A stretch of DNA of 64,000 nt from positions 124,001 through 188,000 of the forward strand of contig NZ_LZHZ01000061.1 of assembly GCF_001667505.1 (NCBI RefSeq), given 5' to 3'. Below are positions 42,872 through 52,209 of the stretch, piece after piece (position 1 is the stretch's first letter; every line of letters begins with the position of its first letter). Made by a program: the position numbers and the translations under genes. The notes beneath the pieces were generated by a model. It was not told where the DNA came from. It saw only the letters and a list, made by a program, of their open reading frames with translations, and made no database searches. This DNA comes from Mycobacterium sp. ACS1612 (GTDB lineage Bacteria > Actinomycetota > Actinomycetes > Mycobacteriales > Mycobacteriaceae).

Positions 42872-45148
42872 ATGAATCAGCAGTGCATTTCCCCACCGTC
42901 GCGTGCGCCTGAACCTGGACGTTCGCTGTACGCGCGACTGCTGGCGCTTGTCGTGCGGCCGACTGCCCCTCCACTGTGGCTGGGCATATCGGTGGCCGCC
43001 GCGTTCATCACCGCGGAAACACTGCTGGTGAAGCAGCTGCATCGCATCGCGCCGGAAAACGCATTCGGCGCAGTGTTCCTGTTGGGAGTGCTGGTGATAT
43101 CGGCCGGGTGGGGTTTCCGCCTGGCGGTGGCCACCTCGCTGGCCAGTGCAGTGGTCTACGTCTACTTCCACATGGAGACGATGGGGACGTTGATCCCCAG
43201 GCACCCGCAGGATGTGGTGTCGATCCTGATCTTTCTTCCCGTCGCGCTGCTGGCCAACGCCCTTGCCGGACAGGCCCGAGTGCGCGCCGCCGAGTCGGAG
43301 CAGCGCCGCCGTGAAGCCGACCTGGCCGCCGACCTGGGCAGGCTCATGCTGCGTGCGGGCGATCTGGGGCCCGCGCTGGACGCCGCGGGCAAGCGGATGG
43401 CACAGATGCTCGGGCTGCCGTTCGTCAAGCTGAATACCGAACGCGCGGAAGCCACCGAGCACACAGCGGTGTACTCGCTGTGCGACGGGCGCACCGAACT
43501 CGGCACGTTGTCGGTCCCCGCGAACCTGCCGGAGACGGCACAACATCGGGTGCAACGGATGGTTCCTTCGCTGGAGGCGATGCTCGCCGCCGCCCGCGAC
43601 CGCGAAGCCATCAATGCCGAACTCGAAGCCAGCCGTACGGAACTCGAACGGTTCTTCGACCTGACCTCTGACCTGTTCTTCATCGGCGACGCCAAACGAG
43701 TCCGCAGGCTCAACCCGGCGGCGGAACGCATATTCGGTTCTCCGCGCACCGAGTTGCTGTCGCGCCGCTACACCGAGTTCGTCCATCCCGACGATCGCGA
43801 CCGCACCACGTCGTTTGTGGAGACGCTGGCCGGCAGTGGCGGCCGGGCGCAATTCGAGAACCGCTGTCTGCGCGCCGACGGTGCGGTGCGCTGGCTCGAG
43901 TGGAGCATCGTGGCTGTGAACGGGCTGCTGTACGGCGCCGCGCGCGATGTCACCGACCGCCGCCGCGAGCAGGACCGGTTGCGCGAGGCGCAGCGCATGG
44001 TCGAGGCCAGCCACGCCAAGGTCAGTGCGCTCGCGGAGCAACAAGCGGCGCTTCGGCGCGTCGCGACACTGGTGGCGCGCGGAGTCGACCCGGCCCAGGT
44101 GTATCCCGCAGCCGTCACCGAGTTGTCCCGCGGCCTCGGTATCGACAATGTGTTGCTGCTGCGCTACGAATCCGGCGAAGCGCTGGTACTGCTGGCCGCC
44201 CGCGACGACAGTGGTCTGACGAAACTGTCTATCGGCGAACGTCTTCCGCTCGACGGTGACAGCACGGCGGCGAAGATCCTCGCGACCGGACAGCCGGCCC
44301 GAGTCGACTCGTTCCAGTCCGCCGTCGGCCCCACCGCCGAACGGATGCGTCACCTCGGCATCCACGCGTCGGTGGGTGCGCCGATCATCATCAACGGCAC
44401 GATCTGGGGTGCGCTGGTGATCGGAACGGCGCAAACCGAGCCGCTGCCCCCCGAAACCGAAGCGCGCATAGGGGATTTCGCGGATCTGGTGGCGACCGCC
44501 ATCTCCAACGCCGAGACCCGCGCGGAGCTCACCGCGTCCCGCGCGCGCATCGTCACCGCCGGCGACCAGGCCAGGCGTCGCTTTGAACGCGACCTCCACG
44601 ACGGCGCCCAGCAGCGACTCGTGTCGCTGGGCCTCGAACTGCGCGCGGTCGAGGCCGCGGTGCCTGCCGAGCAGCAGGAGCTGCGCGACCGGCTGTCCCG
44701 TCTCGTCGACGGGCTGGTCGGAGTGTCGACCGACTTGCAGGAGATCTCCAGGGGCATCCATCCCGCGATCCTTTCCAAAGGCGGACTCGGACCCGCGATC
44801 AAAACGCTTGCCCGACGCTCCGCGGTGCCCGTCGAACTGAACGTCACTGTCGATCGCCGGTTACCGGAATCGGTTGAAGTGGCAGCCTATTACGTCGTCG
44901 CGGAGGCACTGACCAACGCCGCGAAACACGCGCGGGCATCCGAAGTCAAGGTGATCGCCACCGCCGGTGATTTCGATTTGCATCTGAAGATCAGCGACGA
45001 CGGGGTCGGTGGTGCGACGGCCGGGGCGGGCTCCGGGCTGATCGGCCTCAAGGATCGAGTCGAGGCGCTGGCCGGCCGGCTGGCCATCTCCAGCCCCGTC
45101 GGCGGTGGGACGACCCTGGAGGTGACCATTCCGCTCCAGTGCGAATGA
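42872..45148 (+). CDS. Membrane histidine kinase with PAS and GAF domains (NarL-type)
   Basis: 758 residues. Four hydrophobic helices (about residues 28-125, DUF4118/KdpD-like). A coil and GAF-like region follow, then PAS (~255-370: ELERFFDLTSDLFFIGDAKRVRRLNPAAERIFG) and GAF (~395-550). The HisKA_3 helix has His576 in ERDLHDGAQQRLV, and the ATPase domain has EALTNAAKHARAS, ISDDGVGG and GLIGLKDRVEAL. NarL-type His motif DLHDGAQQ fits the regulator at 41688. PAS/GAF pairs in mycobacterial kinases often sense redox, gas or haem ligands, but no ligand residue was identified. Confidence 0.9.
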   Translation: MNQQCISPPSRAPEPGRSLYARLLALVVRPTAPPLWLGISVAAAFITAETLLVKQLHRIAPENAFGAVFLLGVLVISAGWGFRLAVATSLASAVVYVYFHMETMGTLIPRHPQDVVSILIFLPVALLANALAGQARVRAAESEQRRREADLAADLGRLMLRAGDLGPALDAAGKRMAQMLGLPFVKLNTERAEATEHTAVYSLCDGRTELGTLSVPANLPETAQHRVQRMVPSLEAMLAAARDREAINAELEASRTELERFFDLTSDLFFIGDAKRVRRLNPAAERIFGSPRTELLSRRYTEFVHPDDRDRTTSFVETLAGSGGRAQFENRCLRADGAVRWLEWSIVAVNGLLYGAARDVTDRRREQDRLREAQRMVEASHAKVSALAEQQAALRRVATLVARGVDPAQVYPAAVTELSRGLGIDNVLLLRYESGEALVLLAARDDSGLTKLSIGERLPLDGDSTAAKILATGQPARVDSFQSAVGPTAERMRHLGIHASVGAPIIINGTIWGALVIGTAQTEPLPPETEARIGDFADLVATAISNAETRAELTASRARIVTAGDQARRRFERDLHDGAQQRLVSLGLELRAVEAAVPAEQQELRDRLSRLVDGLVGVSTDLQEISRGIHPAILSKGGLGPAIKTLARRSAVPVELNVTVDRRLPESVEVAAYYVVAEALTNAAKHARASEVKVIATAGDFDLHLKISDDGVGGATAGAGSGLIGLKDRVEALAGRLAISSPVGGGTTLEVTIPLQCE

Positions 45149-45163
45149 CGTTCGCGCACTGCG

Positions 45164-45403
45164 TCAGCGACGGCCGTCGTGATGGAAGATCAGTACGTCC
45201 CCCAGGAACGGGTACGCGGGTCCATAGTCGACCGGTGGCGGGGTGGCGATGACTTGTGCGTTCCCACCGGATTGGCAGACACTTGCCAACCCGGTCGACG
45301 TGCATGATGGGGCCGCTCCGGCAAGCGGTGCGACCGCGATTGCCACAGCACCCGCGCCTGCCACCAACGCCAGCGGAACGAACCTTCGAATCGTCATGAT
45401 CAC
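45164..45403 (-). CDS. Small secreted protein (79 aa)
   Basis: GTG at 45403 with AAAGGAG five bases before it; ATG two codons later is possible. Signal peptide MTIRRFVPLALVAGAGAVAIAVAPLAGAAPS with cleavage after AGA. Mature part ~45 residues, two cysteines (SCTSTGLASVCQ) and a Pro/Tyr-rich tail, similar in style to small mycobacterial exported proteins of unknown role. Convergent with the kinase gene, 15 bases from its stop. Confidence 0.6.
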   Translation of the reverse strand: MIMTIRRFVPLALVAGAGAVAIAVAPLAGAAPSCTSTGLASVCQSGGNAQVIATPPPVDYGPAYPFLGDVLIFHHDGRR

Positions 45404-45544
45404 CGCTACTCCTTTGTCAGCATCTGCCTGTCATCCAGGATCGCCTCGGTAGGAGCGAATGTCGTCGCTGCTGTCACCCATCCGCGCCTAGCAGTTATCC
45501 CCCATTTCCCAGGGGCACTTCCCAGGCGCCAACAGACGCAAATT

Positions 45545-45562
45545 ACGCCGTTTCCACGGCGT
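45545..45562 (-). terminator. Hairpin after the aminotransferase gene
   Basis: On the minus strand ACGCCGT-GGAA-ACGGCGT: perfect 7-bp stem with a GNRA-type GGAA loop, 26 bases beyond the stop at 45588. It is followed by AATTT, a weak terminator context. Confidence 0.5.
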
Positions 45563-45587
45563 GTCGGGACCTTCCCGTTTGCTCGCG

Positions 45588-46625
45588 CTAAGCGCGCAAC
45601 GCGTCGAGCAACCGGTCCAGGTCGCTTTCGGTGTTGTACAGATGAAAACCGACGCGCACCGCGCCTGCGCGGACCGAGGCGCGGATGCCTGCGGCGGCCA
45701 GCTTGTCGGCCGCATCGGCGATGGGTATCGACACGATCGCCGAATCATGTTGTGGCAGTCCGAGTTCAGCCTGCGCACGGCGGGCCAGCCCGACCGCGTG
45801 CGACTCGACGGCCGCGTTGTCCAACGCCGCCAGCCACGGCAACGTCAGCCCGGCCCCGAGCACGCTGAACCACGTCGGCGAAACGTCGAAGCGCCTGCCG
45901 TCGTCGGCCAGTCGCAGCGGCAGGCCGTATATCGACTGCCAGGGATCCTCACCCGCATACCAGTTCGCCGCGTGCGGCGTGACGAACCGGCTGACCCTGT
46001 GGCTCAGCGACATCCACGCGGTTCCCCTCGGCGCGAGCAACCACTTGTAGACCGCCGCGACGGTGACGTCGGCCCAGCCGAGGTCGACTTTCTTCCACCC
46101 GAGGGCCTGCGTGATGTCGATGACGGTCAGTGTGTCCGTGTCCGCCAGAGTGTTTCGCAGCGCGTCGACGTCGAGTACGGCGCCGTTGGCGGACTGCACC
46201 AGGCTGGCCGTCACGACGTCGAAGTCGGCGGCGGAGGCGATCAGGTCCGCGGGCGCCAACTCGGTGAGCGTGACACCGCGGTTTGCCTGCGCGGCGAACG
46301 GGAAGGTGGTGCTGGTGAATTCGCCCGCCAATGTGGCTACCCGACTGCCGTCGGGAATCGCTGCCGCCACCAACCCGAGTGCCGCGGACACGTTGCCCGC
46401 CATCACCACGGAGTCGACGGGAACACCCGCCAGCGCCGCATAGCCCGCACGCCCGTCACGGACGTAGCCGTCGAACGATGGCACATCCATGATTCCCGCT
46501 TGCCATTCGGCGATGCAGGCCTGCAGCGCGTCGACCACGAACTGCGGTGGCAGCCCGTAGGTGGGTGAGTTGAGAAATCCATCCGCCCCGGCGAATTCGG
46601 CGCCGAACGCTTCGCGCGCCGTCAT
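45588..46625 (-). CDS. Class V aminotransferase-fold PLP enzyme
   Basis: 345 residues. PLP Lys194 in AAVYKWLLAPRG, Asp170/Gln173 in VIDITQALGWKKVD for the cofactor pyridine, and the phosphate-binding region near GNVSAALGL. Similar to the cysteine desulfurase/EgtE-like branch, whose members range from transaminases to C-S lyases. Start overlaps the DUF4229 gene stop by four bases (46622-46625), so the two are cotranscribed. Substrate unknown. Confidence 0.8.
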   Translation of the reverse strand: MTAREAFGAEFAGADGFLNSPTYGLPPQFVVDALQACIAEWQAGIMDVPSFDGYVRDGRAGYAALAGVPVDSVVMAGNVSAALGLVAAAIPDGSRVATLAGEFTSTTFPFAAQANRGVTLTELAPADLIASAADFDVVTASLVQSANGAVLDVDALRNTLADTDTLTVIDITQALGWKKVDLGWADVTVAAVYKWLLAPRGTAWMSLSHRVSRFVTPHAANWYAGEDPWQSIYGLPLRLADDGRRFDVSPTWFSVLGAGLTLPWLAALDNAAVESHAVGLARRAQAELGLPQHDSAIVSIPIADAADKLAAAGIRASVRAGAVRVGFHLYNTESDLDRLLDALRA

Positions 46626-46939
46626 CCGGCGGAGGGCTCGTCGGTGTCTTCACCGCGCAGCCTGGCCTGCAACTGCTCCTTGTCTTTGCGGCGGCGTTCG
46701 TCGAAGACCGCGATGCTCGCGGTAGCGCGGCGCCGCAGCGGGGCGAACAACCAGATGCCGAGCGGCAGCGCGATCACCAAACCGAACAGCAACGCCACCA
46801 CGAGCGGAAAATCGCGCACGCCGAGCAGATGTCCGGCACCGAAGATCACCGCCGTCAGAATCGCGACGAGTAGCAGGCGGGCTGCGACGTAGGCCAGCAC
46901 GTCGAGCACCAATCGGGATCGAGGTGGTCGATCAGACAC
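46622..46939 (-). CDS. DUF4229 small membrane protein (Rv0531-like)
   Basis: 105 residues, the length recalled for Rv0531. Two membrane helices (~12-36 and 45-66), then a cytoplasmic charged tail (RRKDKEQLQARLRGED). Family of unknown function that accompanies the cytochrome c maturation genes in mycobacteria. Divergent from the small gene at 46988; AAAGGAGG lies between the two. Confidence 0.8.
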   Translation of the reverse strand: MSDRPPRSRLVLDVLAYVAARLLLVAILTAVIFGAGHLLGVRDFPLVVALLFGLVIALPLGIWLFAPLRRRATASIAVFDERRRKDKEQLQARLRGEDTDEPSAG

Positions 46940-46987
46940 GGCCCGAGCCTACCCACGGCGCGTATATTCAGTTAAAGGAGGTTTTTG

Positions 46988-47161
46988 GTGGCGTATTTGC
47001 TCCTTGTTCTCGTGTTGGGCGGTTTGGTCTACGCCGGTTGGCGGCTGACCCGCATGACTGCGGCTCGGCCGAAGACGCGTGTGATCGGCCCGGACGACGA
47101 TCCCGATTTTCTGCGGCGGCTCGGTCACGGGGACAACAATCCTCGACCGGAGCGGCCCTAG
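46988..47161 (+). CDS. Small single-helix membrane protein (57 aa, Rv0530A-like)
   Basis: Short gene with a strong ribosome site AAAGGAGG six bases before its GTG. The protein starts VAYLLLVLVLGGLVYAGWRL, one membrane helix, followed by a short cytoplasmic tail with DDDPDFLRRLGHGDNN. It stands alone on the plus strand between the DUF4229 gene and the ParA gene, a position recalled for Rv0530A. No function known; a peptide modulating a neighbouring membrane complex is possible. Confidence 0.75.
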   Translation: MAYLLLVLVLGGLVYAGWRLTRMTAARPKTRVIGPDDDPDFLRRLGHGDNNPRPERP

Positions 47162-47172
47162 TCAGACGTGCT

Positions 47173-48249
47173 TCAGGTCGTCGCGCTCGGGAAGCCGTCC
47201 GCGACGACCGCCGCCAATTCCAGCAGTGCCTCCCTCGTCTCCGGCTTGAGCCGGTCGAGGCTGATCTCGGCGCCCTCCTCGAGATGCGGGTCGAAGGGCA
47301 CCTGTTTGACGGCGCGGCACCGCCGCGAGAAATGATCGACTACCTTCTTCAGATCGACCTTTCCTGACCTGGGTCGCACCGCGTTGATGACCGCGATCGA
47401 GTTGCGCACCATGTCCTGATGTCCGTGCGCGTCCAGCCAGTCCAGGGTGGCCGATGCGCTGCGGGCTCCGTCGACCGAACCGCTGCTGACCACCACGAGC
47501 ACGTCGGCCTTATCCAGCACCGCCGACATCGCCGAGTGCAACATGCCGGTGCCGCAGTCGGTGAGCACCACGCTGTAGAACCGCTCCAGCACCTCCAGGG
47601 TGGCCGCATAGTCGTCGGAACTGAACGCCTCCGACACCGCGGGATCGCTCTCCGACGCGAGCACCTCCAGCCGGCTGGGCCCCTGCGAGGTGTAGGCGCG
47701 GACGTCGCTGTAGGCCTCGATGCCCTCGGCGTCGCGCAGCAGGTGCCGCACGGTGTTCGGGGTTTCCAGCGGCACCTTCTGGCTGAGCGTGCCGCGGTCG
47801 GGATTGGCGTCGACCGCGACGACGCGGTCACCGCGGATGGAGGCGAAGGTGGCTCCGAGCGTCGCGGTGATCGTGGTCTTGCCGACGCCGCCCTTCAGTG
47901 ACAGCAACGCGATCCGGTAGCAGCCGCGCAGCGGCCGCTGCACCTGGGCGACGAGGCCGTTGCGGCGGGTGACCTTGGGGCTCTCGCCGACGTTGAGCAG
48001 TTTGAACGTCCCGAAGTACAGCCACTTGCGCCACCCCTCCGACGGCGCCCGCTTGGGCTGCCCCAGCAGCGCGACGGTGGACAGATCGAGGTATGGCGTC
48101 GGTTGGTCCGGCGGCGAGGCCGGCGGACCAGACGCGTGCCCCAGCGGCAAGCCGTTCGGCGGTGTCGGGGCGGTCCACTCGGCCGGAACAGACTGCGCCG
48201 GATCGCTGAACCGCTGCTGCGACCGAAACCCGCCCGACTGGTCAGACAA
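47173..48249 (-). CDS. ParA/MinD-type ATPase (Rv0530-like)
   Basis: 358 residues. Pro-rich N-terminal tail (~1-70), then deviant Walker A LKGGVGKTTITATL with Lys119 and Lys124, Walker A' VVAVDANPDRG, and VVLTDCGTGM for Walker B. Resembles MinD/ParA-like ATPases of ESX loci and of the ccs region. 18 bases separate its start from the ccsB stop, so it belongs to the same operon, though not by overlap. Role in membrane-complex placement is inferred from the family. Confidence 0.85.
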   Translation of the reverse strand: MSDQSGGFRSQQRFSDPAQSVPAEWTAPTPPNGLPLGHASGPPASPPDQPTPYLDLSTVALLGQPKRAPSEGWRKWLYFGTFKLLNVGESPKVTRRNGLVAQVQRPLRGCYRIALLSLKGGVGKTTITATLGATFASIRGDRVVAVDANPDRGTLSQKVPLETPNTVRHLLRDAEGIEAYSDVRAYTSQGPSRLEVLASESDPAVSEAFSSDDYAATLEVLERFYSVVLTDCGTGMLHSAMSAVLDKADVLVVVSSGSVDGARSASATLDWLDAHGHQDMVRNSIAVINAVRPRSGKVDLKKVVDHFSRRCRAVKQVPFDPHLEEGAEISLDRLKPETREALLELAAVVADGFPSATT

Positions 48250-48267
48250 CGCGTACCCCTCTCGTTA

Positions 48268-49248
48268 TCAGCCGACTCCAGCGTACGAATGCAGCCCGAC
48301 GGTGACCAGGTTGATGAAGAACAGGTTGAACACCATCGCGACGAATCCGACGACGTTGATCCATGCGGCCTTCCTGTCGCGCCAGCCCGCGGTCGACCGT
48401 GCGTGCAGATACGCCGCGTACACCACCCACGCGATGAACGACACCGTCTCCTTGGGGTCCCAGCCCCAGTACCGGCCCCAGGCCTCCTCGGCCCAGATCG
48501 CGCCGAAGATGACGCCGAACCCGAACACCGGAAACGCGAAAATGGTTGTTCGATAAGCGATCCGGTCGAGCGTCTGCGCGTCGGGCAGCCGTTGCACGAA
48601 CGCGTTGTCGGGCAGGTACATCTTCAGCAGGAACAAGATGCTGGCCACCCCCGCCACCAAGAACACCCCAGAGCCGAGGCTGACCACCGACACGTGGATC
48701 GGCAACCAGTACGACTGCAGTGCCGGCATCACCGGGGCGGCGTTGGTATAGAGCCAGCGACCCGACACGGTCAGCAGGATCAGCACCGGCACCAACACGA
48801 ACACCCACAGGGCGCGGTACTGCGGCCTGCGCAGCACGATGGCGCCCGCGACCAGTCCCGAGAAACAGGTCAGGTTGATGAACTCGTACATGTTGCCCCA
48901 GGGCACCCGCGCCGTGGCCAGACCGCGCAGCACGATGCACACTGCCAACAACCCGATGCCGACGTAGACCAACGCCAGCCCGGCCTTGCCGGTGCGTTCG
49001 TCGAGCGGGCGTTTCGGCTCCGCGGCGACGACCCCAGGGGTGGCGCTGTCGGCGCCCACCTTGGCGCCCGGGCCGAATGTCGCCGCCGTTGCGGCCCCGA
49101 CCAACTCGCGGGCTTCGACCTTGCGGCCTCGGCTGTAGGCCAGCTCGACAGCGAGCAACAGCAGCGCGGTCACCAGCACCACCACCGACGAGGTGAAGGC
49201 CCAGTCGGAATACCGGGCCAGGTCTATGTCGATGTGTTCGGTATTCAT
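48268..49248 (-). CDS. ccsB: Cytochrome c biogenesis protein CcsB/CcsA (haem handler)
   Basis: 326 residues, eight membrane helices. The tryptophan-rich haem motif EEAWGRYWGWDPKETVSF lies near residues 232-250 with conserved His in the flanking helices (WVVYAAYLHAR). In system II cytochrome c synthesis it works with ResB to deliver haem to apocytochrome c outside the membrane. M. tuberculosis Rv0529 is the counterpart (there named ccsA). Start overlaps the resB stop by four bases. Confidence 0.9.
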   Translation of the reverse strand: MNTEHIDIDLARYSDWAFTSSVVVLVTALLLLAVELAYSRGRKVEARELVGAATAATFGPGAKVGADSATPGVVAAEPKRPLDERTGKAGLALVYVGIGLLAVCIVLRGLATARVPWGNMYEFINLTCFSGLVAGAIVLRRPQYRALWVFVLVPVLILLTVSGRWLYTNAAPVMPALQSYWLPIHVSVVSLGSGVFLVAGVASILFLLKMYLPDNAFVQRLPDAQTLDRIAYRTTIFAFPVFGFGVIFGAIWAEEAWGRYWGWDPKETVSFIAWVVYAAYLHARSTAGWRDRKAAWINVVGFVAMVFNLFFINLVTVGLHSYAGVG

Positions 49249-50828
49249 GTGACCTTCTCCGCTTCCCGCTGGACGTCGACGTCCAACAGACGTTGCGTCA
49301 ACCGCTCGAACTCGTCACCCCACCCCGAGTTGTCGGTGCGCGCCAAGCCGCCCAGCTCGACGCTTACCGTACCTGCACCCGCGGGCGTCAGCCGAACCCA
49401 GACCCGGCGACGCCGCACCACCAGCGACACCAGCAGGCCGGCCATCATCGTCAGCGCGAACACCAGTACCCAGATCTGGGCCGGGTCGTGCGACACCTGC
49501 ACGTTGATGAACGGCACGGCGCCGTCGAACCGGACGACGGTGCCAGGCCCGGGGCCAGGGTCGAGCCGGACCTCTTGTCCCACCTTGAGGTTCACCCTGG
49601 CCTTCTTGGTCAGCCGGTTCTGCTCGATGAGCTTCGGATCGAGTGAGAACAACGACTGCGGCTTGCCGGTGTCCAGGCCGGTGTCGCCTTTATAGATGTC
49701 GATGGCGACGGCCGGGTCGTTCATCGCGGGGAAGCTCGACGACAGCAGCGTGCCGTCGAGTTGCTCGGTCGGCGCGAACAGACCCTGGATGGCGATCTGG
49801 TTCTTGCGCCGCTGGTCGGGGCCGGGGTAGCTGCCGGCTGGCGGGTCGAACCGCATCGCGCCGGAGGACAGCAGGGTGATCTGGTCCTCGGGCCGGAACT
49901 GCAGCGTCTGCGTGCGGGTCTGCCCGCCGGGGAACGTGACGGTGAACGTCGGGGCGTAGCCGTGGCCCTGCAGGTACACCCGGTCGCCGCCGACGCGCAG
50001 CGGCTCGTTGACCTTCAGGTGGTACGGCCGCCAGGTGTTGCTGTCGAGGTCGGCGCCGGCCTGGTAGTCGATGTCGGCGGCGAAGCCGACGGCCTGCCCG
50101 CTGGGCAGATAATGCGCCTGGAAGTCGTTGACCCGCAAGCAGATCGGGTACAGCGAGGTGCCGTCGACGGTGTTGCCCGCCCGGAACGAGTCGAACGCCG
50201 CGGGTGACGCCGAACAGAAGCCTGGCCCCTTGTCGGCGACGACGATCACGTTGCCCTCGTAGCCGAACAGCTTGCCGGCGGCCACCGCGACCAGCAGACC
50301 CAGCAGCGAGAAGTGGAAGACGATGTTGCCGAACTCGCGGAGGTAACCTTTTTCCGCAGAAATCTCGGTGATTCCGCCCTCTTGCGTGCGGACGACGCGG
50401 CGCCACCCCTTCAGTTCGCCGTTGACGTGGTCGGTCAACTGCTGCGGGTCCGCGTTGATCTCGGCGGCATGGTGTTTGGGCAGTCGACTCAGGTTGCGGG
50501 GCACCGCGACCGGCGTGGCCCGCAGGCTGCGGGCGTGCTCGATCAGTCGCGGGGTCAGGCAACCGACCAACGAGACGAACAGCAGCACATAAATCGAGGT
50601 GAACCAGAAACTGGAGAACACCTCGAAGGCCTGCACCCGGTCCAGCCAGGGGCCGATGGTCGGATGCTCGGCGAGGTACTGCTCGACCTTGGATTCGTTG
50701 AGGCTGCGCTGCGGCAGCAGTGCGCCGGGGATGGCGCCCAGCGCCAGCAGGAACAGCAACACCAGCGCGGTGCCCATCGACGTCAGGGTCCGCCAGGTGT
50801 TCCGTATCAGCGCGAGCAGCTTCGTCAT
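49245..50828 (-). CDS. resB: Cytochrome c biogenesis protein ResB
   Basis: 527 residues. Three membrane helices near the N terminus (~17-36, 75-95, 165-185) and one near 455-475, with a long extracytoplasmic domain between. Seen: FSSFWFTSIYVLLFVSLVGCLTPR and FGNIVFHFSLLGLLVAVAAGKLFGYEG, typical of ResB/Ccs1. Partner of CcsB in the haem-attachment complex. Start and ccdA stop overlap by four bases. Confidence 0.9.
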   Translation of the reverse strand: MTKLLALIRNTWRTLTSMGTALVLLFLLALGAIPGALLPQRSLNESKVEQYLAEHPTIGPWLDRVQAFEVFSSFWFTSIYVLLFVSLVGCLTPRLIEHARSLRATPVAVPRNLSRLPKHHAAEINADPQQLTDHVNGELKGWRRVVRTQEGGITEISAEKGYLREFGNIVFHFSLLGLLVAVAAGKLFGYEGNVIVVADKGPGFCSASPAAFDSFRAGNTVDGTSLYPICLRVNDFQAHYLPSGQAVGFAADIDYQAGADLDSNTWRPYHLKVNEPLRVGGDRVYLQGHGYAPTFTVTFPGGQTRTQTLQFRPEDQITLLSSGAMRFDPPAGSYPGPDQRRKNQIAIQGLFAPTEQLDGTLLSSSFPAMNDPAVAIDIYKGDTGLDTGKPQSLFSLDPKLIEQNRLTKKARVNLKVGQEVRLDPGPGPGTVVRFDGAVPFINVQVSHDPAQIWVLVFALTMMAGLLVSLVVRRRRVWVRLTPAGAGTVSVELGGLARTDNSGWGDEFERLTQRLLDVDVQREAEKVT

Positions 50829-51595
50829 ATCGGCAACGTCACATCGCTGACAAACACGTCGCGCACCCAGGACACGAAGTCATTCCACAGCCCCGTCACC
50901 AGCGCGGTGCCGACCAGAATCAGCAGAACCCCGCCGAAGATCTGAATCGCGCGAGTGTGCTTCCGTAGCCAGCCCAGGCCCTGTACTGCGCGGGCCGAAC
51001 CGAAAGCCAACAGCACGAACGGGATCCCCAGCCCGAGGCAGTAGGCGATCACCAACGCCACGCCGCGGGCCACGCTGGCGCCGTCGGTGGCCGAGGCCAC
51101 CGCGATCACACCCGTCAGCGTCGGCCCGAGGCACGGCGTCCAGCCCAGCCCGAACACCGCGCCCAGCAGCGGGGCCCCGCCGAGCGTCGAGACCTGGCGC
51201 GGAGTGAATCGGGCCTCGCGCTGCAGCACCGGGATGAATCCGACGAACACCAGACCCATCACGATCGTGATTACGCCGCCGAGGCGTTGCAGCAGAAGCT
51301 GATTGGTGATCAGCGTCGTCGTCATCCCCAGCACCGCGACCGTCCCGAGCAGAAAGACCGCGGTGAAGCCCGCCACGAACAGCAGCGCCGCGCCCGTGAC
51401 ACGGAGTCGGGCGGTGCGCACGGCGACGTCGCCCGGCCTTTCCTCGACGCCGACGACGGCGGCCAGATAGGACAGGTAGCCCGGCACCAACGGCACCACG
51501 CACGGTGAGGCGAACGACACGAAGCCTGCCGCGATGCTGACACCGACGGCGAGCAGCACCGGTCCAGCAGCGGCGATCTCGGTGAACCCGGTCAT
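50825..51595 (-). CDS. ccdA: CcdA-type thiol-disulfide transmembrane protein
   Basis: 256 residues, six membrane helices. Cysteines in FASPCVVPLVPGYLSYL (helix 1) and GWTPCLGPTLTGV (helix 4) form the redox pair that carries electrons from cytoplasmic thioredoxin to extracytoplasmic proteins. Its partner should be the TlpA-like protein encoded just upstream in the operon. Counterpart of Rv0527. Confidence 0.92.
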   Translation of the reverse strand: MTGFTEIAAAGPVLLAVGVSIAAGFVSFASPCVVPLVPGYLSYLAAVVGVEERPGDVAVRTARLRVTGAALLFVAGFTAVFLLGTVAVLGMTTTLITNQLLLQRLGGVITIVMGLVFVGFIPVLQREARFTPRQVSTLGGAPLLGAVFGLGWTPCLGPTLTGVIAVASATDGASVARGVALVIAYCLGLGIPFVLLAFGSARAVQGLGWLRKHTRAIQIFGGVLLILVGTALVTGLWNDFVSWVRDVFVSDVTLPI

Positions 51596-52209
51596 GCGCC
51601 GGCCTTTTGGTGCTCCGGTGTTGAGTCCTTTTCCCCAGCAAGCCTTTCCACCAAAGGCTGCAGGTCCTCGGCGAGCAGTTCGCGGAGGAACACCGCGGCG
51701 ACGCGGTGCTGGCGGTCCAGCACGACGGTCGACGGAATCACCGTGGTGGGATATTTACCGCCGAACGCGATCATGCTGCGCATCGGCGGGTCGTAGATCG
51801 ACGGGAAGGTGACCTTGCGGTCGAGGATGAAGTCCTGTGCGGCGTCGCGGTTGTTGTCGCGCACGTCGATGCCGAGGAACGCCACCCCCTTGGCGCGGGT
51901 GGCGTCGTACACCTTCTGCAGTTGGGTGATCTCGGTGCGGCAGGGTCCACACCACTGACCCCACACGTTGACGACGACGACCTTGCCCGCGAAGTCGTCG
52001 AGCGACACGGTCTTGGCGGGGTCCATCAACTCGGGGCCCGTCAACGCGCCTGGGCGGCCGCGGTTTTCGGGCGGGTCGTAGACGATGTCGGTTTTGCCGC
52101 CTGGCGCCACGAATTCGAAGGTGCCGCCCTGCGCGACGGCGTCGTCACCGGTGGAACAGCCAGCGAGCGCGACCACCGCCGCGCTTGCCAGGGCCACCAG
52201 CCACTTCAC
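51592..52209 (-). CDS. TlpA/ResA-like thioredoxin lipoprotein (Rv0526-like)
   Basis: 205 residues. Signal peptide and lipobox ALAGC (Cys18). Thioredoxin fold with WGQWCGPC, Cys87 and Cys90, and the cis-Pro region TTVIPSTVVLD. Predicted to reduce the CxxCH haem-binding cysteines of apocytochrome c, using electrons from CcdA. GTG at 52209 overlaps the preceding stop (GTGA). Confidence 0.9.
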   Translation of the reverse strand: MKWLVALASAAVVALAGCSTGDDAVAQGGTFEFVAPGGKTDIVYDPPENRGRPGALTGPELMDPAKTVSLDDFAGKVVVVNVWGQWCGPCRTEITQLQKVYDATRAKGVAFLGIDVRDNNRDAAQDFILDRKVTFPSIYDPPMRSMIAFGGKYPTTVIPSTVVLDRQHRVAAVFLRELLAEDLQPLVERLAGEKDSTPEHQKAGA

